Shown: in pieces, positions 23,229 through 30,953 of the stretch | Numbering within the stretch: position 1 is the stretch's first letter | How the letters are laid out: every line of letters starts with the position of its first letter | Origin: Marinicauda algicola | GTDB lineage: Bacteria > Pseudomonadota > Alphaproteobacteria > Caulobacterales > Maricaulaceae | Direction: 5' to 3' | Assembly: GCF_017161425.1 (NCBI RefSeq) | Contig: NZ_CP071057.1 | Location: 2,667,501-2,731,500, forward strand | DNA length: 64,000 bases | The notes under the pieces: generated by a model | What the model saw: only the letters and a program-made list of their open reading frames with translations | Told to the model about the DNA's origin: nothing | Database searches by the model: none | Position numbers and translations under genes: made by a program

Positions 23229-23622
23229 CAAGCTTCAATTCGATCTGGTCGCACCGGAGCAGCGCCTGTTCTCGGGCGCCGTGGACATGGTCGTGGTGCC
23301 CGGCACCGAAGGCGATTTCGGCGTCCTTCCGCAGCACGCGCCCTTCATGTCGACGATCCGCTCCGGCGCGATCGCGGTCCATGACGGCGGCCAGGTCACG
23401 CGCACCTTCATCCATGGCGGCTTCGCCGAGGTGACGCCGGAAGGCCTGACCATCCTCGCCGAAGAAGCCATCGACCTTTCCGAGGTCGATGCCGCCGAGA
23501 TCCGCCAGAAGCTCCAGGACGCGCGCGAGGACCTCGCCGACGCGGCCGAGGAAGCCACGCGCGAGGAGGCCGCCGACGCGGTGACGAAATACGAGGCGCT
23601 GCTGGAAGCGCTGGGGCAGTAG
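23221..23622 (+). CDS. atpC: ATP synthase F1 subunit epsilon
   Basis: Epsilon links the gamma stalk to the c-ring and can inhibit ATP hydrolysis. The start at 23221 (MADKLQFDLVAPEQRLFSG) gives 133 residues; an upstream in-frame start at 23125 lies inside the preceding gene and is rejected. Conserved N-terminal barrel segments MVVVPGTEGDFGVLPQHAPFM and the C-terminal two-helix domain (AAEIRQKLQDAREDLADAAE) are present. Last gene of the operon, followed by a terminator. Confidence 0.97.
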   Translation: MADKLQFDLVAPEQRLFSGAVDMVVVPGTEGDFGVLPQHAPFMSTIRSGAIAVHDGGQVTRTFIHGGFAEVTPEGLTILAEEAIDLSEVDAAEIRQKLQDAREDLADAAEEATREEAADAVTKYEALLEALGQ

Positions 23623-23648
23623 CCGCCCACACCGGCACGCGATACAGG

Positions 23649-23678
23649 CCCCGCAGCCCCGCGCTGCGGGGCTTTTTC
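23649..23678 (+). terminator. Rho-independent terminator after atpC
   Basis: Arms CCCCGCAGC and GCTGCGGGG around CCCGC, followed by CTTTTTCG. It ends the atp operon about 27 bases after atpC. Confidence 0.9.
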
Positions 23679-23699
23679 GTGGCTAGCCGAACACGTTCG

Positions 23700-23984
23700 G
23701 CGCATCGCGGCGAGCGCGGTGACGAGTTTGGAGACCGATCCGGCGCGCATGGGCGTGGCCCCGCTCGCGGCAAGCCCCGCCTCGCGGTCCGCAAGTGCGA
23801 AGCCGCGCGCGAAGATCGGCCCATCCCGGTCGCTGACCGCCACCGAGGCGCCGACCACGCCGTGCCCGGCCACGATCGCGGCGAGTTCCTCATCGAGCGC
23901 GGTGAAGTCGGCGGGGCTCTGCGCGACGGCAGGCGCGTGTGCGAGCGTGAACAGCGCGAGGAGCGCAAGCAGCCTTGACGTCAT
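23700..23984 (-). pseudogene. truncated beta-lactamase/serine hydrolase family gene (N-terminal fragment)
   Basis: The first about 93 residues match the start of an exported class C beta-lactamase-family serine hydrolase: signal peptide MTSRLLALLALFTLAHAPAVA, then FTALDEELAAIVAGHGVVGA, VAVSDRDGPIFARGFALADRE and the SxxK active-site segment RAGSVSKLVTALAAM. Right after this the similarity stops; the frame runs on antisense through the atpC terminator and atpC itself as low-complexity residues. A full protein would need about 300 more residues, including the YxN and KTG motifs. The break lies beside a small hairpin (GCCGAA/TTCGGC, 23687-23702). Likely a decayed gene left by a deletion. Confidence 0.65.
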
Positions 23985-24052
23985 CTCGTCCCCCCGGATC
24001 GGCTCACCTCGGGGATGATCGCCGGGGCCCTCCTGGATGCAAGGCGGCCGTC

Positions 24053-24565
24053 TCAGGTCTCGCCGGCCCGCCTGGCAAACGTCGCGAACGCCGCCGCCAC
24101 CGCCTCGTAGACCGGACGCTTCCAGGGGATGATCAGCTGCGGGGCGGCGTCCAGCGGCGCCCAGCGGAAGCTCTCGAACTCCTGCGGCGGAACGGCCGTG
24201 AGGTCAAAATCGGCGTCGCTGCCCAGGAAGCGGTAGGCGAACCAGCGCTGCTTCTGTCCGCGCCAGTTCTTGCGCTTCTGCCGCAGCACCTCGGGCGGGA
24301 AGTCGTAGGCGAGCCAGCCCTCGATCTCGCCGAGCTTCTCGACCATGGCCGGAGTGACGCCGGTCTCTTCGTAGAGCTCCCTCAAGGCGGCGCTTTCGGC
24401 GTCCTCGCCCTCGTCCATGCCCCCTTGCGGCCATTGCCAGACCCAGGGTCCGCGCGCGTCCTTGCGCCGGCCGAGCCAGGTCAGGCCCCCGGCGTCGAAC
24501 AGGACGATGCCGGCATTGGGCCGGTAGAGGGAAAGGTCGCGGGGTGCGCGCGGATCGGCGGTCAC
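24053..24565 (-). CDS. rppH: RNA pyrophosphohydrolase RppH
   Basis: RppH removes pyrophosphate from 5'-triphosphorylated mRNA, opening it to RNase E decay. The GTG start at 24565 overlaps the stop of the upstream gene (GTGA) and gives 170 residues beginning TADPRAPRDLSLYRPNAGI. The Nudix box GGMDEGEDAESAALRELYEE with TGV following is complete, and the family-typical WQWPQGG precedes it; QKRKNWRGQKQRWFAYRF is also an RppH hallmark. Last gene of the obgE-to-rppH minus-strand series. Confidence 0.95.
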   Translation of the reverse strand: MTADPRAPRDLSLYRPNAGIVLFDAGGLTWLGRRKDARGPWVWQWPQGGMDEGEDAESAALRELYEETGVTPAMVEKLGEIEGWLAYDFPPEVLRQKRKNWRGQKQRWFAYRFLGSDADFDLTAVPPQEFESFRWAPLDAAPQLIIPWKRPVYEAVAAAFATFARRAGET

Positions 24566-25686
24566 GATTCCGGCTCGCTCGCCTGCGCATGGCGCACGCG
24601 CGAGACGAAGCTCGCCGGGGCGAGCTGATAGCCGCGGGCGGGCAGCGAGTTCGCCCAGTCGGCAAGGCTTTCCACCGTCGTGGGATAGGGCGAGCCGAGC
24701 CCCAGCGCCGTGCCGTTCTGCAGCGACAGCGCCTCCAGTTCCAGCAGGCGCTCGTCGATGGCCGCGGCCTCGGGATTGGCGTCCAGCAGGCGGTCGACGA
24801 GGGACAGGCGCGCCTCGCTCGCGGCCTGCGCCGCCTCCAGCACCGGGCGCCGGCCCGAGCCGTCGTGATAGACCGAGAGCCCGCGCGCCTCGAGGGCGGC
24901 GAGGACATGGCTCATCGCGCGCTCGCTCGCCCCGAGCCGGGCACCGAGATAGTTGATCACCCCGGTATAGCCGGCTGCGCGCGAGAGCAGCCAGTCGAGC
25001 CGGTGGGTGTTCTCGATCTCGCTGGCTTCGGCGAGCAGGGTGTGGGGACCGGGGTCGTTGTTGGGATAGTCGAACGGCTCCATGGGCAATTCGATCAGCA
25101 CCTCGTGGCCGTCCGCGCGGGCGCGGTCCACCCAGGTCTGCAGATCGCGCGCATAGGGCACGAAGGCCAGCGTGATCTCGGCCGGCAGGACCTCGATCGC
25201 TTCCTGCGTCAGCGCGCGGTTGAGCCCCAGCCCGCCCACGACGATCGCGACGGTCGGGGCGGACGGATCGCCGTCGAAGGCCCTGGCATAGGCCGCATCG
25301 GGACGCCGGCCGTCCGGAGCGATGACCGGCAGGGGTCCGCCGGGGCCCGGCTCGTAGAGGCCCGCGAGCGGGGCCTGCGGCGCGCGCGAGGGCGTTGCGG
25401 CCTCGCTGACGGGCGGGTTGAGCGCGGCCTCGGTCTCGGTGACGCCGGGCAGGGCGATGTCCTCGGCCGGGGTCTCGGCGAAGACGGGTGCGGGCGCCTG
25501 CGCGACCTCGACCGCCTCGGCACCGTCCACCGCGAGCGCGGGCAGGCTGGCGCGTGCGCCGACCGGAGGCGGGCTCTGGGTATTCAGGAAGGCGAGCGCG
25601 CCGGCCACCGCGACGCACAGCGCGGCCGCGCCGGCGCCGGCGGTCAGCGGGGTGCGCAGGGGCGAGCTGGACTTGAACCGGGACAT
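24562..25686 (-). CDS. divergent polysaccharide deacetylase family protein (YibQ/DUF610)
   Basis: A 374-residue exported or anchored protein: N-terminal hydrophobic segment (LTAGAGAAALCVAVAGALAFL, about 13-33), a Pro/Ala/Glu-rich linker (about 35-130), and a C-terminal divergent deacetylase domain: VAIVVGGLGLNRALTQEAIE, ITLAFVPYARDLQTWVDRAR, GHEVLIELPMEPFDYPNNDP, and GVINYLGARLGASERAM. Family members are periplasmic, found next to ctpA and envC, and are thought to act in envelope metabolism; the enzyme activity is unproven. Overlaps rppH by four bases. Confidence 0.85.
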   Translation of the reverse strand: MSRFKSSSPLRTPLTAGAGAAALCVAVAGALAFLNTQSPPPVGARASLPALAVDGAEAVEVAQAPAPVFAETPAEDIALPGVTETEAALNPPVSEAATPSRAPQAPLAGLYEPGPGGPLPVIAPDGRRPDAAYARAFDGDPSAPTVAIVVGGLGLNRALTQEAIEVLPAEITLAFVPYARDLQTWVDRARADGHEVLIELPMEPFDYPNNDPGPHTLLAEASEIENTHRLDWLLSRAAGYTGVINYLGARLGASERAMSHVLAALEARGLSVYHDGSGRRPVLEAAQAASEARLSLVDRLLDANPEAAAIDERLLELEALSLQNGTALGLGSPYPTTVESLADWANSLPARGYQLAPASFVSRVRHAQASEPES

Positions 25687-25800
25687 GGCGCGTGACGGGT
25701 TCCTGCGGCCCGAGGAATACGGGCCCGCAGTCTCGCCGGACCACGGTAAAGAAACGTTAACGAAGGCGCGCGCCGATCAGGCCGCGCCGTCCCGCCTTTC

Positions 25801-27099
25801 CTACTGCAGCTGCGCGGAGCGGGTTTCCAGCATGGAGCCGAGGATTTCCTTCGCCCGGTGGAGCTGGAAGTCCTCGTCCTCGGCCCAGTCCTCGGGCGGC
25901 TGCTCGATGTCCTCGAAGGCGATCTCCTCGCGCGCCGCGCCGTTCTCGTTGTCGAGCGCGTTCCTGAGGTCGGCCTCTGTGAAGCGCGGAGGCTGCTCCG
26001 GATCGAGCCGGCGGGCGGAGACCGCGATGTCGGGCAGGATGCCGGTCGCCTGGATCGAGCGTCCGGCCGGGGTGTAGTAGCGCGCCGTCGTCAGGCGCAG
26101 CGCGCCGTCGCGCCCGCCGCGCAGCGGCACGATGGTCTGCATCGATCCCTTGCCGAAGCTCGTCATGCCGACGACCGTCGCGCGCTGGCGGTCCTGCAGT
26201 GCGCCGGTGACGATCTCCGACGCGCTCGCCGAGCCGCCATTGATCAGAACCACGATCGGCGCGCCATTCAGCATGTCGCCCGGCCGGGCGTTGTAGCGCT
26301 GGGTGTTGCGCGGATCGCGCCCGCGCGTGGACACGACCTCGCCTCCGTCGAGGAACAGGTCGGACAGCGTCACCGACTCCTCGAGAAGGCCGCCCGGATT
26401 GGAGCGCAGGTCCAGGATGAGACCGGGCAGGCGCCCGCCCATCGCCGCGCTCATGTCCTCGATCGCCTCGACGGCGCGTTCGGTCGTGTGTTCGTTGAAG
26501 GTGGTCACCCTGAGATAGGGCAGGCTCTCGTCCTCGATGCGGTAGACGACCGGGTTCACCTCGATGATGTCGCGGACCAGGGTGACGTCGAAGGCGTCCT
26601 GGCCCTCGCGCCCGATGGTCAGCGTCACCGGCTCGCCCTCGGGGCCGCGAATGCGCTCGACCGCCTCGCTCGTCGTCGCGCCGATGAGGGATTCCCCTTC
26701 CACGGCGAGGATCCGGTCGCCGGACTCCAGGCCGGCGCGCTCGGCCGGGGTGTCGGCGATCGGCGAGACGATGGTGATGAGGTCGTCGCGCACGGTGATC
26801 TCCATGCCGAGACCGCCATATTCCCCGCTGGTGGAGACCTGCATGTCCTGGAAGTCGTCCGGGTCGAGATAGCTCGAATGGGGATCGAGCGAGCTCAGCA
26901 TGCCCTCGATCGCGGCCTCGATGAGCTCGGCCTTGTCCGGGTCGGTGACGTAGTCGGCCTCGATCCGGCTGAGGACGTCGCCGAACAGTTCCAGCTGGCG
27001 GAAGGTTTCCTCGCGCCGGTCGTCGCCTTCCGCGGAGACGGCCAGGGCTGCGGCGCCGATGCCGAAGATCACGGCCGAAGCGATGATGTGCAAGCGCAT
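25801..27099 (-). CDS. ctpA: S41 family C-terminal processing protease
   Basis: A periplasmic serine protease of the CtpA/Prc type that trims C-termini and often controls peptidoglycan hydrolases. It has 432 residues: signal peptide (MRLHIIASAVIFGIGAAALAVSA), PDZ domain (about 85-165, GLGMEITVRDDLITIVSPI, AGLESGDRILAVEGES), then the tail-specific protease domain with the Ser in GGSASASEIVTGAL and the Lys in MTSFGKGSMQ four turns later. A family substrate is usually found in the same envelope cluster; here it follows the EnvC-like gene by 31 bases. Confidence 0.93.
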   Translation of the reverse strand: MRLHIIASAVIFGIGAAALAVSAEGDDRREETFRQLELFGDVLSRIEADYVTDPDKAELIEAAIEGMLSSLDPHSSYLDPDDFQDMQVSTSGEYGGLGMEITVRDDLITIVSPIADTPAERAGLESGDRILAVEGESLIGATTSEAVERIRGPEGEPVTLTIGREGQDAFDVTLVRDIIEVNPVVYRIEDESLPYLRVTTFNEHTTERAVEAIEDMSAAMGGRLPGLILDLRSNPGGLLEESVTLSDLFLDGGEVVSTRGRDPRNTQRYNARPGDMLNGAPIVVLINGGSASASEIVTGALQDRQRATVVGMTSFGKGSMQTIVPLRGGRDGALRLTTARYYTPAGRSIQATGILPDIAVSARRLDPEQPPRFTEADLRNALDNENGAAREEIAFEDIEQPPEDWAEDEDFQLHRAKEILGSMLETRSAQLQ

Positions 27100-27130
27100 G
27101 TGTCGTCCTGTCTCGTGCGGGGCCGGTTTT

Positions 27131-28372
27131 CTAGCCCCTGCGAAATTCGGGCCGAAGCCAGGTTTCCGGGTTCTCCGGCTGCTCGGTGCTTCTCAAGATA
27201 CCAAAATAGAGCCTCGGGGCGGGGTTTTCACGGTCCGGCATCGCTCCGATCGGCTCACCTGTCAGTACCGACTGTCCTTCAGTGGCATAAAGTGCGGCCA
27301 TGCCGCCAATCACGAGCGTGTAACCGTCCGCCGTGTTGATCAGCAGTACGCCCTCCAGCGCCTGGAAGTTTCCGGCATAAACCACCACTCCGTCAAACGG
27401 GGCGACCACCTGGGCGCGCGGACGGGTCTCGAACCAGACCCCGTCGCGGCGCTGACCGTCGCGTCCGGGCTCGCGAAATCCGGTGACGAGCGTGCCCAGC
27501 GCGGGCGGACGCAGCTCGCCGTGCGCATCGGCAAAACGCAGGCCCTCGAACTCGTCCGACAGCGGCACCGCGGCCAGCAGCACGCCCTCCGATTCCCGCT
27601 CCGGGCGCAGGCGGGGCACGGGAATCCCGTCAGGCGCCACCGGCGGTTCCAGCCGGCGCGGATTGAGCCGCGGCTCGGCAGCGGCGAAGCGGCGGATCTC
27701 GGCGAGCAGGTCTTCGAGCGATTGCGCACGGGCGGCGATCTCGGCGGCGCGCCGGGAGAGGTCTTCCGACTCCGCGCGCAGCCGGCGCTCGGCGTCGCGC
27801 TTCTCGGCGATCAGGCTCTCGACTTCGGCACGCGTCGCCGCGAGCGCCTCCTCGGCCTCCTCGACGCGGCCGGCCTGGGCCTGCAGCTCGATCCTGAGGG
27901 CCGCGAGCGCTTCGAGGCGCACGCGCACGGAGTTGGCGCGGGCCTCCAGCTCGGGCGCGATGTGGGCGAGAAGACCCGCCGCGCGCGCCGCCTCGGCGGC
28001 ATCCTCAGGGGTCACCGCGAGGGCGGGCGGGGAACTCGTCTCGATGCGCTGCAGGGCGGCGAGCACGCGCGCGAGGCTCTCGCGCTCGCCCGCCAGCGCG
28101 GTCTCGAGCTGCTCCTCCTCGATCTCCAGGGCGGCCAGGCGCGCATCGGCCTCGCCCGCTGCGGCCTCGCGCGTGCGCACGCGGTCGGCGGCCTCGACGA
28201 GGCGGGCCTGCAGCGCCGCGATCTCGGCGGCGAGCGCGTCGGCGCGCGCCTCGCGCTCCTCGGCCGCCTCCCGCGCGGCCTCGGCCTCGCGCGACAGCGC
28301 CTCGATCCGCTCGGGATCGGGCGTCTCGGCTTCCTGCAGGGCCAGGGCGAGGATGAGGGCGGCAAGGCTCAA
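27131..28372 (-). CDS. EnvC-like murein hydrolase activator with degenerate LytM domain
   Basis: A 413-residue protein with a short hydrophobic N-terminus (MSLAALILALALQ), a long coiled coil (about 18-255, rich in Ala, Glu, Arg) and a C-terminal LytM/M23 domain (VVAPFDGVVVYAGNFQALEG onward). The zinc ligands of active M23 peptidases (HxxxD and HxH) are missing: the region reads DGVWFETRPRAQVVAP and TLVIGGMAALYAT. This is the EnvC/activator type that switches on amidases rather than cutting itself. The start codon is TTG at 28372, ten bases after the rlmH stop. Confidence 0.85.
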   Translation of the reverse strand: MSLAALILALALQEAETPDPERIEALSREAEAAREAAEEREARADALAAEIAALQARLVEAADRVRTREAAAGEADARLAALEIEEEQLETALAGERESLARVLAALQRIETSSPPALAVTPEDAAEAARAAGLLAHIAPELEARANSVRVRLEALAALRIELQAQAGRVEEAEEALAATRAEVESLIAEKRDAERRLRAESEDLSRRAAEIAARAQSLEDLLAEIRRFAAAEPRLNPRRLEPPVAPDGIPVPRLRPERESEGVLLAAVPLSDEFEGLRFADAHGELRPPALGTLVTGFREPGRDGQRRDGVWFETRPRAQVVAPFDGVVVYAGNFQALEGVLLINTADGYTLVIGGMAALYATEGQSVLTGEPIGAMPDRENPAPRLYFGILRSTEQPENPETWLRPEFRRG

Positions 28373-28381
28373 GGCTTGGTC

Positions 28382-28852
28382 CTAGTCGCGGTGATAGGGC
28401 GTCCCGGCCAGAAGCGAAACCGCCCGGTAGATCTGTTCGGCGAGCATGACCCTGACGAGCTTGTGGGGCCAGACCATGGCGCCGAAGGACACAAGCTGCG
28501 TACCGGCGGGAAGGAGGCTGCGCTCCATTCCGTCGGCGCCGCCGATCAGGAAGACCGCCTCGCGCACCCCGTCGTCACGCGCACGGCCCAGGAGGCTGGC
28601 AAATTGCGGGGAGGTGAGGGCCTTGCCGCGCTCGTCGAGCGCGATGACGAGCGTCCCGGGGACGAGGCCGGCGAGGAGCGCCTCGGTCTCCGCCCGCTTG
28701 CCGGAAAGGGCGCGGTTGTCGATCTCGCGCTCGCCGATCTCGCCGAGACCGAGGCTGCGCCCGATGGCGCCGGCGCGCGTCAGGTACTCGTCGACGAGCG
28801 CACGTTCCGGCCCCGCCTTCAGGCGGGAAATGGCGCGAAGCTCCAGGCGCAA
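28382..28852 (-). CDS. rlmH: 23S rRNA (pseudouridine(1915)-N3)-methyltransferase
   Basis: RlmH methylates pseudouridine 1915 of 23S rRNA on assembled 70S ribosomes. The 156 residues match the family: MRLELRAISRLKAGPERALV start, LDERGKALTSPQFASLL, VFLIGGADGME (SPOUT knot SAM site) and SFGAMVWPHKLVRVMLAEQI, YRAVSLLAGTPYHRD C-terminus. Follows rsfS with seven bases between, the common rsfS-rlmH pair. Confidence 0.96.
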   Translation of the reverse strand: MRLELRAISRLKAGPERALVDEYLTRAGAIGRSLGLGEIGEREIDNRALSGKRAETEALLAGLVPGTLVIALDERGKALTSPQFASLLGRARDDGVREAVFLIGGADGMERSLLPAGTQLVSFGAMVWPHKLVRVMLAEQIYRAVSLLAGTPYHRD

Positions 28853-28859
28853 GGACGCC

Positions 28860-29267
28860 TCAGCTCACCGCGGAGACCGACCACATCTTTTCGAGGTCGT
28901 AGAAGGACCGGACCTCGGGGCGGAAGATGTGCAGCACCACGTCCCCGGCATCGATCAGCACCCAGTCGCAGGTCTTCAGACCCTCGACCTTGGCCGCGCC
29001 GTGACCCTCGTCCTTCAGCCTGCGAAGGACGTGGTCGGCGATCGCGCCGACATGGCGGTTGGACCGCCCGCTGGCGACGATCATGATGTCGGTGACGGAG
29101 GATTTGCCGTCGAGATCGATGGCCACGATCTCTTCGGCCTTGTCGTCTTCGAGAACGGAGAGGATCAGCTCCTCGAGTTCCCGGGTCCGCGACGCGACGT
29201 TCGCGGAGGTGTTGGCGGCGGCCTTGGCGGCCGTTTCGGCCTTGCGGCCTTGTGCGTTGATGGACAG
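28860..29267 (-). CDS. rsfS: ribosome silencing factor RsfS, apparent CTG start
   Basis: RsfS binds L14 on the 50S subunit and blocks subunit joining. The conserved core (EELILSVLEDDKAEEIVAID, then GKSSVTDIMIVASGRSNRHV) is present, but the frame contains no ATG or TTG upstream, and its first GTG (29126) would cut into the core strand. A CTG at 29267, eight bases after AAGGGAG on the minus strand, gives 135 residues starting SINAQGRKAETAAKAAANTS. I therefore propose CTG as start; a CTG at 29273 is too close to the ribosome-binding site. C-terminus ends YDLEKMWSVSAVS. Confidence 0.8.
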   Translation of the reverse strand: MSINAQGRKAETAAKAAANTSANVASRTRELEELILSVLEDDKAEEIVAIDLDGKSSVTDIMIVASGRSNRHVGAIADHVLRRLKDEGHGAAKVEGLKTCDWVLIDAGDVVLHIFRPEVRSFYDLEKMWSVSAVS

Positions 29268-29310
29268 CGTCAGCGCTCCCTTGAGAAAACAATCAACGAG
29301 AGCGACCCTA

Positions 29311-30312
29311 TCACGGTTTGCGCCCGCATTCGAGCCAGTGAATGGAGTAGGGGACGGCCTCGTGCACCCAGGCCGTCTTCGGAGCGAAGCCGGCGCGCGC
29401 GGCGAGGTCCTGGAACCCCCTCACCGTGAACTTGTGGGAGTTCTCGGTGTGGATCGTTTCGCTCTCACGCATGTTGAAATGGTGTCCCGCGACCTCGAAT
29501 TCCATATCCCTCAGGGCCACGAGATACATCTCCACGCGGGAGCGGTAGGGATTCCAGAAGGCCCGGTAAGTGAAGCCGGACGCATCGAGCGTGCCGGAGA
29601 GTTCGCGGTTGATCCGCTCGATCAGGTTGAAGTTGAAATCCGCCGTCGCGCCCTCGGCGTCGTCATAGGCCGCCTCCAGCACGGACCCGGGCTTCCTCAG
29701 ATCGACACCGATCATGAGCGCGTCGCCCTCGCGCAGCCAGCCGCGCAGCGTCTTCAGGAGATTGAGGGCATCGACCAGCTCGAAATTGCCGATCGTCGAA
29801 CCGGGGAAGAATACGACACGCCGGCCCTCGGGCAGTGGCAGGGCGTCGAGATCGATGTCCTGCGTGAAGTCGTGGCAGACCGCCCCGATGACGAGATCGG
29901 GATGGTCGGGGGCGAGTTCGGCGACCGAGGCGCGCACGTGCTCGCCGGAAATGTCCATCCCGACGAAGGCGGCCGGAGCGTCGAGGGCATCGATCAGCTT
30001 CCTGATCTTCACGCTCGACCCCGCGCCGGGCTCGAGCACGACGGCCTGCGGCCCGGCCAGCGCGCGCACCTGCGGCGCGATCCGGTCCATCAGCGCAAGC
30101 TCGGTGCGGGTGACGTAGTATTCGGGCAGGTGCGTGATCCGGTCGAAGATCTCCGAGCCCGTCTGGTCGTAGAAATATTTCGGCGGGATCGCCTTCTGAG
30201 GCTTGGCGAGGCCCGCCAGCACATCGGCCCGGAAGTCCGACAGGGAGGGTTTCAGGTCGATGAAGAAGGCCAGCTCGCCGCTCGCCGCGTCGGAACGGGT
30301 CATGTCATTCAT
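29311..30312 (-). CDS. egtD: EgtD-family L-histidine N-alpha-methyltransferase-like protein
   Basis: EgtD trimethylates histidine in ergothioneine synthesis. The 333-residue protein shows the family hallmarks: IPPKYFYDQTGSEIFDRITH, LPEYYVTRTELALM, the SAM site VLEPGAGSSVKIRKLIDAL, VVFFPGSTIGNFE and SGFTYRAFWNPYRSRVEMYL. Ergothioneine operons usually pair egtD with egtB; no egtB is in the window, and this gene is wedged between nadD and rsfS, 24 bases after nadD. It could be a related methyltransferase of the same fold with another amine substrate. Start at 30312 or at the ATG at 30303. Confidence 0.8.
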   Translation of the reverse strand: MNDMTRSDAASGELAFFIDLKPSLSDFRADVLAGLAKPQKAIPPKYFYDQTGSEIFDRITHLPEYYVTRTELALMDRIAPQVRALAGPQAVVLEPGAGSSVKIRKLIDALDAPAAFVGMDISGEHVRASVAELAPDHPDLVIGAVCHDFTQDIDLDALPLPEGRRVVFFPGSTIGNFELVDALNLLKTLRGWLREGDALMIGVDLRKPGSVLEAAYDDAEGATADFNFNLIERINRELSGTLDASGFTYRAFWNPYRSRVEMYLVALRDMEFEVAGHHFNMRESETIHTENSHKFTVRGFQDLAARAGFAPKTAWVHEAVPYSIHWLECGRKP

Positions 30313-30335
30313 CCAGAACTTGCTTCAGGCAGGCT

Positions 30336-30953
30336 TCAGGGGGATGCAGGACGGGCGCCGTGCGCACGCAGGGCGCGCGAGGACTCCCCGTGTAGTGGAG
30401 CCGTGAGATAAGTCCAGCACGGCGGCAGGCAAGAGGGAAGGGCGGCCGCGCGCGATTGCGGCAGGCGATGGCGGGAAAGCGTCCGGGCGGCGCGCGACAG
30501 GCGCGCGCGGATCGGGTCGGTCGGCCGGGCGATCACCGCGATGGGAACGCGCGCCGCGATCGTCTGCCAGTCCTTCCAGCGGTGGAAACCCGCCAGGCTG
30601 TCCGCGCCCATGATCCAGACGAAGCGCACACCGGGATGGGCCGCGGTGAGACGGGCGACGAGATCGGCGGTGTAGCGAACGCCGAGCCGGGCCTCGATGT
30701 CGGTGACGACCATGCGCGGCGCGCGCGCGGCGGCCTCCACCGCACGCAAACGCCGGGCGAGATCGCCCGGTGCGTGCGGCTTCAGCGGGTTTTGCGGCGA
30801 GACGATCCACCAGACGCGATCGAGCGCGAGGCGCTTCAGGGCCGTGCGCGCGACATGCAGGTGGCCGGCATGGACGGGATCGAAGCTCCCGCCGAACAGG
30901 CCCACCCGCATGCCGGGCGTCAGCACTTCCGAACGCAGCGCGCCGGCGGTCAT
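30336..30953 (-). CDS. nadD: nicotinate-nucleotide adenylyltransferase
   Basis: NadD adenylates nicotinate mononucleotide to deamido-NAD. The 205-residue frame has the nucleotidyltransferase motif GLFGGSFDPVHAGHLHVA (about 18-35), WWIVSPQNPLKP, and the Asp-rich VRFVWIMGADSLAGFHRW. The ATG at 30953 overlaps the proA stop (ATGA); an internal ATG at residue 15, right before RVGLFGG, is the alternative start. The last about 35 residues after SRAAALPS are Arg/Pro/Ala-rich and look poorly conserved. Confidence 0.93.
   Translation of the reverse strand: MTAGALRSEVLTPGMRVGLFGGSFDPVHAGHLHVARTALKRLALDRVWWIVSPQNPLKPHAPGDLARRLRAVEAAARAPRMVVTDIEARLGVRYTADLVARLTAAHPGVRFVWIMGADSLAGFHRWKDWQTIAARVPIAVIARPTDPIRARLSRAARTLSRHRLPQSRAAALPSCLPPCWTYLTAPLHGESSRALRAHGARPASP

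Noticed and set aside
23235-23704. C-terminal part of the long minus-strand frame that begins as a beta-lactamase-like protein
   Set aside because: It is the antisense of atpC and its terminator and has no hydrolase motifs, so only the first about 93 codons were kept, as a pseudogene.
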